A stretch of 64,000 nt of DNA from Spodoptera frugiperda (Eukaryota > Arthropoda > Insecta > Lepidoptera > Noctuidae), in the NCBI RefSeq assembly GCF_023101765.2, contig NC_064236.1:3410001-3474000 (forward strand), written 5' to 3'. Shown here one piece after another: positions 35,450 through 46,319 of the stretch (position 1 is the first letter of the stretch; every line of letters starts with the position of its first letter). Both the position numbers and the translations under genes were made by a program. The notes under the pieces were generated by a model. The model made no database searches, had not been told where the DNA came from, and saw only the letters and a program-made list of their open reading frames with translations.

Positions 35450-38400
35450 GACATCAATTTCTTTTTCCACTATTAAATTGATCAGATCTATGCGACAGCC
35501 TCCTAAACGTGGTGTGCCTATTTCTAGGGTTTCATTTGTTATCCCCTGAAGACCTGGGCTTCTGTGTTAGTTGTTTCAATTGTAAGTAAACTTCTGTAAG
35601 TACTTTATATACGTATTATACTACTATTGTTTCAGTATTGTTAGTTTGGGTTAAATCTTTAGTGATTTCGATATTTGTTTGGTCTTTGTGAAAGATAGTT
35701 GCTTAGCGTATAATGTATAATAGTATCTCGTATAGTGTCTTGCCTGGTGTTCCTTCTTTTGCATTGGTTTTCTAATCTTTCGTTAGCTTTTTTTTTTTCA
35801 TTGGTTCTCCAGAATCTTTTTAAGTTTCTTTTGATTATGTTATCTTTAGTTTTCTTTTTCTCTAACTTTCTTAGTCCAAATTCAAATGTGAATGCATTTG
35901 GCTTCCACCAATCATATATTCATTGGTACACATAGCTTAACACTGGTGGAAACAGACTCAGTTAAGCTATATTTTTTATATAGAAAGATGAAAGTAGTTC
36001 CACAGCTTAGTTATTACATCTTCGTAGCATAGCTACATAGCACATATCTGTTGGATAAGCACCCTTACTGACGAAACATCACTTCCTTCCTAATCCAGTT
36101 TTGACCTGGAGACCCAGCAGTACAATACAAATTTCATCAATGTTTCTAAACAATATAATGAATCCGTGGAATAAATCTATTAAAGTGTTTTATCAGAAAG
36201 TTTGGCACAATGAATTGGGGCACCAAACACTGAGCGGAGGAGAGTGGTGAAAGCGCCTCGCGAGCGCGACACGTCGCCAGCGGCCGCTGTTTTCAGATAT
36301 TGACAAGGTCGCGAGCGCGCTTTCAACATTGCGAAGACGTACAAGTTCGCTACAAAGGTCGCGTGTAAAGGGAGCGCACTAATCGGACACCCACACAACA
36401 CACAAACTATTATTTCATTGTGTAAATAGGTTAGGGATGACCACCTCGGATGTCGGAAGGCCCTGGATTCTCCCAGATCTGGACCTGTCCAGTGTTACGT
36501 ATGGTTGACATCAGTGACGCGTGGTGGTTAGCGCGCAAGCCAGGTGCTGCAAGTGTAAACACCGATGTTATTGTGCTCGCACAATGGAGCGATAAGGGCG
36601 CGATAAGCGCGCGCCGCCAGGTGACACCCCTGCCAGCACTGCTTACTATTGCTAGCCCTGCAGGCTGCAGCACTATACCATCTGATGATCACACTGATGT
36701 TCTTTCCCTACGACTAGTCTCCATAACATCTCTAGAGTTGCTTCTTGGTGAACTTTGACGTAGTTCCAACAAATTGTGCCAAAATTTTATTGGTAGTACC
36801 TATATAAATATACTGATTGACAAGTTCTTACTCTTGTAGAAAGCAGAACCATAGTACTCAGCAATATTTTGTAGCCTGCACTGGTTCTTGTGTCAACATT
36901 TCGAGTGCCCCAGAGATAAGCATATTTATAGTTAGTTTTGCCATTGAAATCGTTAGGTATATACTCTCTACAAGCGCACGATAAGAAAGTAATCGAACGT
37001 ATGGAAAATTAATTGGATAATTGATTGAGATGACTGCAGTAAGTGGTCGAGTTACAGGATCATGACACGTGGGGCTAGCCGCCGACAGTGGGAACCACTC
37101 GTACAGCGTACATTTATGCCAATATGCGCATTAAATGCTGCGGTATTTTCGCGCAGGTTTCGGCTAAGGTGAAAGTGTTCGTGTTTTTGAGAAAGGAAAA
37201 GTTGCTTATTTTTTGTAAGAGGTATGCGCGGGCGATCGGTGCCGCGGCCCGCGCCCCCGCGCCCCCGCGCCCCCGCCGCTCTCTCCCATGAAAGTGAAAC
37301 CTGCCGCGCTGACTCGGACCAAGGTTTTGGCAGTGACACCTTTCGAGGCTCCGGCCACCGATGTAGCACGTTGACGCCGCTTCATACCTTTAAACCATTC
37401 TTTTTTTATTTGCAGTCTTTCGTATATACCTATACGCTTTCATGACTTGGAATTTAAGAACTTTATTTTTACCTCAGAATTAACTTTATTGGATTTGATA
37501 GGCACCTACAAGTTCGTCGCTAATGTCACGTATGTGTATACTGCTAATTGCTTGCATGCTAGCCGACTAATGTTTATAAACAATTCTCCTTTTGAATTTT
37601 TAATGCTAGCAAGTATGTTATAGGTGTTACAACATTTTCACGAGCCAGACAATCGAGCGAGTCCTTGACTTTGAGTTTAGATTACGAAATACGATGTAGG
37701 CGCCGGCGCCGCTGAAGTCTGGATGAAGCGATAAACATACAATACAACACAAGAAGAATGTACTCTATACTGTTCTACCTACATATGTATACTTGTATAG
37801 TTTTCTAACTAAACATACAATACACAACAATAGTATATGATGCCGTTACAATTAAGCAGTGATTAACAATGCGGGTTCAAGTGCACACGACGATAGCCTT
37901 GGGTTATCGCACACACGCACACAGCTACACACACGCACATACGTCGCACGCGACTCTTACATACTTCCTTTGTTAATTTGTGGGTTGTGGGCGTGGAGAT
38001 TGGTGTACTTATTTTTGCAGTAGTCTGGAATAGTCCTCGGAGTTTGGTAACTCTAGCCTTGGTCGGTGATGCTAGTTTAGTGGTGCCTCACAACTTATAG
38101 ATCTCCTAACGTTATCGTCTATATTGAACTAACATTACAGTCTTGTTCACCGATTGGTCATAAACACGACTGCCGATTAGGAGTAAAGTCTTCGGTTTTT
38201 GTCAATATCAAGCGATGCTTGAGATCTCCTAAGGCCTTTAATAAAAGAAAAGCTAAAATGAAATTTTCTATTTTGTTCGTACAGAATGCAAAATAATAAC
38301 TGTAGAGATTGAAATTATTTTTTTTCTAAGATATTATCACCACTTTCCATATTTGTATCTTGTTTTCAAATAATATGCCATGGGCATGTCCATACTTTAT

Positions 38401-38649
38401 CTAACACCATGTTGAGTTATAAGGAGTGAAAGTATTTTTTTTTGATTAGAATAAAATATACTAATTTGTTGTTTGTGAGAAATGTAGCTTTGCAACAGAA
38501 CTATGTCACTATTCAGAATATTAATTATATCGATGCAAAAAATAAAATGTAAAATATGATTGTGCATGAAGAATTTTAAATTAAAATATACCAAGAAGTA
38601 AAATATACCAGGAAGGTACTTTTGAACGTCAAAGTAAATATAATAATAG
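35450..38649. other. Long non-coding stretch with GC-rich patches
   Basis: GC-rich patches at 36.2-36.7 kb (overlapping ORFs on both strands, none recognised) and 37.2-37.35 kb (a CGCCCCCG run next to ATGAAAGTGAAACC), with an E-box at 37,066-37,071. These might be regulatory. A CACA-rich patch lies at about 37,905-37,945. No exon that fits Pdp1 phase and signals was found. Confidence 0.35.
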
Positions 38650-39507
38650 TCACTAGTGCGACTGCCAGGCAAAGGAATTCGATTCCTAGAACGGGCAAAG
38701 TATAGCAATTTTCATCTTTTCATAAATTTTTCAGTAACAGTAGCACGGAGTCTGGAATTGTCTTTATAGTCCAGTCAAATAAGGTTAAATTAGGTAAGAA
38801 TCTCGGAATGCGAGACACCCAGCTGTAATTTTGTATATACTTGTATATTGACCCCCTAAAACTTGTCTCAAAACCTACATATGGTAGGGTGTAAGCAACT
38901 CTTAAAATTCAGATTCAGAAAAAATCGTTTTTTTTGCGGTTTTTTGGAAATGTCTCATTTCCTATGGGTTTTTGGTTTTGCATTCAACCATACCAATATT
39001 GTAGAATACAAAATTCTCTACAATTTTTGTGTATTATCTTTTTTTTTTATACGGTGAACCGTTTTCGAGATAGAGGGCGGAGAGCGCGCGGTAACTCTCT
39101 CATCTCTTCAAAAAAAACTTTTTTCATGTAAACTATCCGTGATGGTTCTCTATGGATAAGACATAAAAAAATACGTCATGGTGCCTAAAACCATTTTTCG
39201 ACAAAACCAATCGTTTGAAAGATAGACGCTCCCAAAGTGGAAAATTAATTGTGTTTTTTTAAAAATGTATCAATTCTTAAAAACTAATTATATCTCGTTC
39301 AAACCAATTTTCGTTGAAAGTTTCCACTAAAATTTACAGCTGGGTATCTCAAATTCCGAGATGAAATACTAAATTAACTGGACTATTAGTATTACATGGG
39401 ACTTATAAAACAAATGGTAAAAAGTGGGTGTACATTGTACAGTGACATTATGCCGTAATGTTCACCTCTGTTTAACCCTTCGGGGATAAAAATCGTAACG
39501 ATACGAA
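38650..39507 (+). mobile_element. SINE family C split by a TIR element
   Basis: The head (GTGCGACTGCCAGGCAAAGG, TTCGATTCCTAGAACGGGC, TTTTTCAGTAACAGTAGCAC) ends at 38,766. The tail (ACATGGGACTTATAAAACAA, GGTAAAAAGTGGGTGTACAT, CTTCGGGGATAAAAATCG) resumes after 39,385. The SINE is therefore older than the insertion. Confidence 0.7.
38767..39385. mobile_element. 619-bp MITE with TIRs and TTA target duplication
   Basis: Ends TAGTCCAGT...ACTGGACTA. The inverted repeats extend about 60 bp with mismatches, including ATCTCGGAATGCGAGACACC and CCCAGCTGTAA on the left. TTA flanks both sides (38,764-38,766 and 39,386-39,388). A 3-bp TTA duplication is typical of the PIF/Harbinger superfamily; assignment is inference. 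The interior shares a module with the elements at 49,945 and 58,098. Confidence 0.7.
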
Positions 39508-41221
39508 GTGTACAAAATTTTGTTTCTACAAAGTGCAGATTTAAGTTTTCATGAAACCGAAAAACATTTAAGTTTACTGATACAAATCTCTGTAGTGTGT
39601 ATGTGTATTAGTATTAGTGTGGGCGCTGTATGTGTGTGCGTGCATTGTGTACATTTATTGCAAGTGTGCAGTTTTATCAGGTGTTGTATTTCATTACTCC
39701 GCGGACCGCGATCCATTGTGATGTCAATCTAAAAATATTTCTATTGAAAAATGTAACTTAGGAAAAATATTCCTAGAACTGTGAAGAATATTTCATTGAT
39801 AAACACACGTCGTCTCTGTGTTTGTATCATAATAATTATTAGATTGGATCCCACCGGCGCCATTTGTTGCCGGTAGACATCTTGCGCACAATTCTAGTAA
39901 ACATTAACATACATTGTTGATTCTATGCGTTTTGACGATAAGTATGCACAATGCTTGCTGACTCTAATGTTAGGATTGTTGTGAAATTCCTGAAAAAACT
40001 ATGAAAGTGCACTCTGTGAGTCAACGCCAGCTGGTGCGCGCCAAGTAAACACCATTGTAGTCGATATCGCTGCACGCGCAACCTCCCCCCTCGCCCCCTC
40101 CCACCGCCCGGTGCATATTGCCGTGTATTGCTTTGAATAGCCACCTACTGCTAGCTATAGACAACAACTAACTGCCCCACTGCCCCACTGTACCACCTAT
40201 CCGTTACTCATCTTCCTTTACTCATTATTTTGCCATGCCATGCACTACTTCCTTGCAAGTCCCACCACATCACACTAACAGCTTATACGTGGTCACTGCT
40301 GACCAAAGACCTCTTCTCGCACAAAAAAGGTTTGAGTATTAATCACCACGCTTGCTCAATGCAAAAAGTCCCATAATTCAATTAACTTGAGAGGAAAACA
40401 CTGCACGTCGTTCATGTTTCGATGGAAACTAGCCCTGGCAATGAGGGAGGGATTTTCATAATATTTATTTATAACTCGCCCCTGTTCTGTGTTTATTTCC
40501 AACTTCCCTCAGTGAAAGAGTAACTTTTGGTTTTGTTTGCAATCCACGATTTTACTTGGTTTTGCTTGCTTTCCTCGACGATTTTTCCAAAATGTTCTAT
40601 TGTATATACAAGTAACCAACAAGGCAAAAAAGAGTTAGGAAAAAGTTGAGATTTCTTTTTATATTTAGTGAAGGTAATATGATTGTTCAGGGATTACATT
40701 AACAAGACTATCCAATGTGGTTTATTTTAAATGTCTATTCCGGAAATAGTATCCCGGTAAACTGTCAAGTTGGCAACCCGGCAAGCAGTCGTAGTCGACC
40801 GAAATCTGTTGCGTCCTGCAAAAGACTTCAACGCGCGCTTGAAATAAGTTTTTACACCCTGGATGCTTAGTTATTTGTATCTGCTTAATACTTTACACAT
40901 ACATGAAGCCTTTAACTATCGGAGTAATATTAAATGAATTATCCAATTTTCATTTTAATAAATTATACCGTGTATATTATGTTTATTGTATCAGTGGGTA
41001 ATCAATTGTTACTGTTGTATATTTTTGTGTGAAGACGGGTTTCCTGAAATAATTACAACTGCATTGCAGTGAAAATGATGAGATGAATGAATTTCCCAGC
41101 CTAATTTGATATTGCCTTACATTCATAATGATTAATCAGTACGTGTAAAGTGATTACGTGACATCATCACGTTAGCGCTGCAGTGGGTTCGTATAACCTA
41201 GTTGTCGGTTTTGTTTACAAG
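39508..41221. other. Non-coding stretch upstream of exon C promoter
   Basis: Contains a fragment of family D SINE at about 40,230-40,375 (TATACGTGGTCACTGCTGAC, CCTCTTCTCGCAC). Otherwise no recognised feature. Confidence 0.4.
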
Positions 41222-41552
41222 CGGCGTGCGACACGTGCTCTCTTATGTACACACGACGTGCGCAGCAGGCGCGAGCGCCAACAGTAATCAGTTATCGGCA
41301 GCGGCGGCGAGAGTGATCGCGCATCGCGGCTATTATGTCACCGCAATTAAAAACTGAGTGTTGCGTGCTCGGAAGTATTGGTCGAGCTGAGTGGGGGAGG
41401 GGAGGGGGCGCGCGGCGGGGCGCAGTAGCACGCGGACCCGCCGCTCGGCAGTCGCGCGCCGCACGCCGCCGCGCTTGCACGCCGCGTTCTCCGCGCCCAC
41501 CGCGATGAGTGATCACTGAGCGAGCGCGTCCCGAACGCCTCGACTCGAACCT
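41222..41552 (+). promoter_or_regulatory. Pdp1: Putative promoter and 5'UTR of Pdp1 first exon C
   Basis: CpG-rich region with E-box CACGTG at 41,232-41,237 and an initiator-like TCAGTT at 41,288-41,293, about 50 bp downstream. A very short upstream ORF, ATGAGTGATCACTGA, lies at 41,505-41,519 in the same frame as the main ATG, so its stop also shows that the main start is the first in frame. The exact transcription start is not determined. Confidence 0.5.
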
Positions 41553-41730
41553 ATGGAGTACCAGCACCAACCTATTCAGCCGCTGGGCCCGCCGGCGCCG
41601 CCGCCCCAGTTGCTGCCGCCCGCGCCTCCGCCGCCGCTTCCTTCGCTGCCCCAGCTGCAACACGGCCACGCTCAGGACGACGACCGCTGGAACCAGTACC
41701 ATATCTGGAGACAACACGTCTTCGTCAACG
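41553..41730 (+). CDS. Pdp1: Pdp1 alternative first coding exon C (Pro-rich N-terminus)
   Basis: Fifty-nine codons plus one base, then the donor AACG|GTCAGT. The peptide starts MEYQHQPIQPLGPPAPPPQL, runs through a proline/leucine-rich segment (residues about 8-35), then QDDDRWNQYHIWRQHVFVN. Joined to exon 2 it reads HVFVNG-KSVNSKDPLEDKK without a frame break. An in-frame TGA lies 34 bp upstream. Compared with exon A it adds about 55 residues that probably act as an activation segment. Further ORF beyond the donor (to 41,837) is intronic read-through. Intron 1 is about 10.8 kb as assembled. Confidence 0.75.
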
Positions 41731-42978
41731 GTCAGTGGCATCTCACAGCGTCGACACTTGACCAGGAAGCGCACGCGCACTTTCTCCGTCGTGGCACTCA
41801 CCCGCTCAGATTTGTGATTGATGCTGCCCCCGAGTGAGAGAGCCGTGAAAAAAGAGAAAGTGCGCGGGCGCCAATATCAACGAAACTTTTCGGTCGATCG
41901 CGAGTTCTTTGTTTCGGCAACGGGGCCTTTCACTCGGCACTGGTGGACCGTCGGTCTCTTCGGTTCCTGGGCATGTCATCTTGGCAGCTCCGGGCTGGTC
42001 ACCGTGCGCCTGCTGTGTGCCCAGGACTCCAGACTGGAGTAGGAGATGCGCCTGGTACACGTGTCGCTCGCTCTGTCTGCAATCTCTTATCACCCAGACA
42101 CGTGTTCTTGTGTCACATTGGGAGAGTTTCTGCTTCGTGCCGATTGATATCAAACATGATTACAGTTCATTGTCTGTTTCCTATATTCGATAGTAATTGG
42201 TGGGCTCTACGGCTTGAGTTGGGCTCCGATGGCGGAAGGCACTTCGACCTTAAACCCGATTAGTTCGGAAGGTAGGAAGTCGTAGTAGTGCTCGAGCCTC
42301 GTACTCGCCGGAACGTTCCGCTAATAACATTACAACGATCTCTTTGTAAAACTAAATAGGTGTCGCGTCTCGTATTCACTAAGTACACTAGCGAAGCAGT
42401 AAACCAATTGATCAGTTGACTCATGCGGTGCCAGTAACACAACTTCTTGTAGGTACTCGTGCTTTGGAGCAGAGATCACTAATACAGCCTACTAAGCAAT
42501 TGGTGACCCACGGTAGAGTACTTACTATGCTACTAACTGAAGCAATAGAAATGGCATGGATAGAGAAGAGTGTTACAATTTGAAAGCTACTTACTCTACT
42601 CTACCACTCGCCATCTCTTACTCTGGCATTAACTCTACGCTACAGCGAATTCAACCCAAATTTTCTGAAAAATTCAAAATTATTTCCTCCTAATTTAAAT
42701 CGGCTTTCCTATAGTAGTATCGATTTTACCATTTTATTTCCATTAATCATTTTTGTCAGCAGATTCTCACACATTTCAGGCATAATTCTCAGAACTAATT
42801 TATGTATTTTTATGTCCTTTTTCATGATCCAATCTGTCATCCATATTTTGTTTTCTTTGAGAACCTTTGTCTTTCTTTAATTGATCTGTATGTCCTACAA
42901 TTTCTTGATTAGTCACATTCATTCATTCTCCGAGATCTGTAGGGTTTCTTACAATAATATAAATATTATCTCCACGAG

Positions 42979-43028
42979 CGGTGGTTTTTAAACTCAACGT
43001 ATAACTACGTTGAGTTTAAAAACCACCG
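42979..43028. repeat. Perfect 23-bp inverted repeat, 4-nt loop
   Basis: Left arm 42,979-43,001 (starts CGGTGGTTTTTAAACTC) and right arm 43,006-43,028 (ends GAGTTTAAAAACCACCG) are exact reverse complements around TAAC. Confidence 0.9.
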
Positions 43029-44683
43029 AATACTCTTCCTATACTAAAACTGGTGGAGTATTTGGTATGAGTATAATTAGTAGACTCTAGTGTTGCCTTA
43101 CCCGTGTTTGCCAATCTTTGATATGTACAACTGTAATTCAGGAAGTCATATTCCAGAAAACGTTGTATTTGTCTTAAAGAAGAATTAATTTGAACTTCGT
43201 ACTGTACTTGACAGAGGAATTGTTATAAGTACTTTATTGTGAAAGTTGTATAACGACCTGCCAAATAAATGGTCACTCTGCTAATATACTATTATCCTGC
43301 GCAGTTTCACACGTTGCTTAACTCCTATTGGTTACATTTTTAAGCCCTCTTCGACAAATTACTATTCATTGATTATTTATTTCGAACCAGTCTTGGAGAT
43401 AAGTGCATTCAATCAAATAAAATATTCACTTATATATATCCGTATAGATTACATATAAATTAGGATATACGTATATAAATAACAAGTCTAATAAGTTTAA
43501 GTCCTATTAATTATTTTGTCTAATGCATATGTTAGTTGCACATAATAGAGTTCTGAGGAAAAAATTCGAGTATGGTAGGAAGCCAAGTCCTCACCAATTG
43601 CATACTGATAACAATTTTGGTGAAACCCAGATTCAATAAAAAGGGGCTTTACACTAATTACTGTTGCTTGTGGTTGACTCATAGTACAATGGAAGTTGGC
43701 AGTCAGCAGTTACAGACAGTGCAATGTAGGGACTGCACCGCAGTAGCACTATAAGCACTGCCGTGGATGCACTAAGGGCTCCATGGGCAAATGTATTCCT
43801 CTAAGTCATCAATGTAGTTTACTACATAGTGAGTCCAAAACTAAGAGAACTGCTTCGGCTACATCGCATGTGTTTAATTCCGAATATTATACATGCAAAT
43901 CTTACTCTTGAATTATTATATCTATAAAGTAAAATCCAATCAAAATCCGATGAGTAGTTTTAAAGACCTAAGCGTACTTAGAAATTTAAGCTGACAGCGA
44001 TTTTTCTATTCTTTGGTTTTATTTGCAGAGACTTAGTAGCGTAAATAGAGGTTGTTAGGTTCTGGGGAATTTAGGATGTGATCCTACATTCGTTGAGATC
44101 GATGAATACGGTTTAGACGCAACGGTGTAACAGACATACTTGCACATAATATACTGCAGGGTAGAACCTGACAACTACCGCCAAGTGTGCGCCACAGGGC
44201 TACAGTACTACCACGATATGTAGGTCACAATACAATAAATTAAGATATCACCTCTATTATTAGTTTTTATTAGCAGACAATAATCGAATTTGTAAAGAAC
44301 AAACAGAAAACCGATTAAAAAGAATCGAACTGAAGTCAAAACTGAAAACGATACGAGGAAAAGGGCAAGAGGCCAATTCCCAGGATGGTCTGATTAGCTT
44401 AAAGACAACCCAGCATCGGAATTCTATACGACGATGCAAATGGCCGTAGATCAGAGCCGACGGAGACATTTCGTTCAATTCAAAGTGATGACAAGATGAT
44501 CACTATCTTCAGTCGTGAGGATACGACCAGATATAGAAAGAAAGAAGTCAAAAACCTATTCACAGCTTTCTTCTTACAATTGAAGTAAACTTACGACTAA
44601 TATTGTATGTCTGACACTACGCTCAGGCTATACCAGGTTTCACCTGTAAGCAGTGTGCAGCAGACGGCAAAGATACTACGACG

Positions 44684-44725
44684 AACTACTGGTGCAATAT
44701 ATACCGATATATTGCACCAGTAGTT
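44684..44725. repeat. Perfect 19-bp inverted repeat, 4-nt loop
   Basis: AACTACTGGTGCAATATAT (44,684-44,702), loop ACCG, then ATATATTGCACCAGTAGTT (44,707-44,725). Confidence 0.9.
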
Positions 44726-46319
44726 TGAAGGATTCACAGGGTTCTAAGTCTACCTTTTGCTCTGGAAATTATTAGATCGTTGCCTATGATGTTCAAGAGA
44801 TGATTGCTCGTGATCGCTGGTAATTCGTGGGGTTACAGTGAACAACGACGCATATCTTTACAGTTACCGGTACCAACTTAGTACCGGTACCGTGATAGCC
44901 ATGTGACACGCCTGATGGCTGACGGACTCCTTGCCAGATAAAGTCCCTTACATCATTCAAAGTCTCAGTCACGGCCGTTAGCTACAAATAGTGTAACATT
45001 GGAACAAGAGTCCTTAGGAGCCTAAGAGGAAGCCTCCAATTAGGTCAGATCGAGGGCCTACTACTAAAGTGAGATGCTTGAGGTCTGCCGAGAGAGCCTG
45101 CCATCTCATCGCGTATCTTTTTTATCAATTCGAGCGTGGCCGCGCATACTTTCACTCCGAATATTTGGGAAAAAGTGGCGACCTTTTCGCGACTTTCTCC
45201 TGGGGCCTCACGCCCCCGCCCCGCGCCCGCGCCCCGCCCGCCCCGCGCCCGACACGTGCTCTCTTCCGCGTGCGCGTAGGCAACCGACCACTTTTACTTT
45301 TTATTATTAAACTTAATGGTGTTCTAAGTTACGAGGCAAAGAGTAAATTTAAATTGAACTTGTTAGCTCCTTTTAGATATAGAAATTCGTTTACCATTAT
45401 GCCGTGTGTAGCTTTATTAAAGTTACCATTATATTACTGAGGTGGGTATTAAAAGAGGATTGTTATAATTGTGCAATAATAAAATAATTCGAAAGCCTAA
45501 TTTTTCATCTATGTTACTTGTCCTAACTTTTTAAAGATTCCAAATACAATTTAATTATGGCTTGTCATATAATACGATCGTACCACCAATCTTTACTACC
45601 AGTTTATGATTATTGCACGTTTTAAATGGTTCCTTTTGAATACATACTACTATACGGCAGGTGTTTTATACTGTTTATTCAACCTAGGTACTTTCTAAAC
45701 GAGAGTTCAGATTAGTTCCGCAAATTTTACATAAAATACAAGTCTCCGCGATACTTGTCATTTCTACAACAAAACAACTTTTAGCCTTCCTGTAACGTCC
45801 TGAGTTTTTCAATAGCGTAGATTTATATAGGTAATACATCCTATTAGTCTTTCTTGTGAACAAACAAACAATCAGATCTATAATATTAGAATAGATAATC
45901 AACACTTTCACTGCTTACACTCTTGCGTCGATTGGTAATGTTTGTAGAGTATTTTGTTTTGAGTATAATATGGGCTTCAAGAAGGTTATGATAATTTTAT
46001 TTATTTATTTGGTTAACCACAGCTATTTACACTTTCACATACATATTTTAATAAGATGTTGATGATTGCGATTTGTTATCGATAAATCGGAGCGCCTAAA
46101 CCTTACTGACTGATTAACATAACATGCAAGGGAAAACTGTTTGCATATTAAACATTATGCATTACAATGCATAATTTAGATGTTATCAATGGAAAATATT
46201 GGTAAGTAGGCCAGGAGGAAGACCAGTAAAGTGTTGATGTAATTGTATCCACATCTTGACTTGACCACTAAGCTATGTGCGTTAAAGTTGCTAAATGGTG
46301 ACCTGTTGCATAACTACCA

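Larger units (their letters stand above)
41731..45206. other. Intron 1 of Pdp1, left unique part
   Basis: Non-coding. Two further E-boxes lie just downstream of exon C (42,058-42,063 and 42,099-42,104). Two perfect hairpins at 42,979 and 44,684 are listed separately. Otherwise AT-rich and unrecognised. Confidence 0.5.

Noticed and set aside
36431..36758. Overlapping ORFs of 102 and 80 codons on opposite strands
   Set aside because: GC-rich sequence opens frames on both strands. No domain is recognised, and the best donor in the plus frame (CCAG|GTGCTG) is weak.
41292..41801. 169-codon minus-strand ORF over exon C
   Set aside because: It is the Arg-rich antisense shadow of the CpG-rich 5'UTR and the proline-rich exon C.
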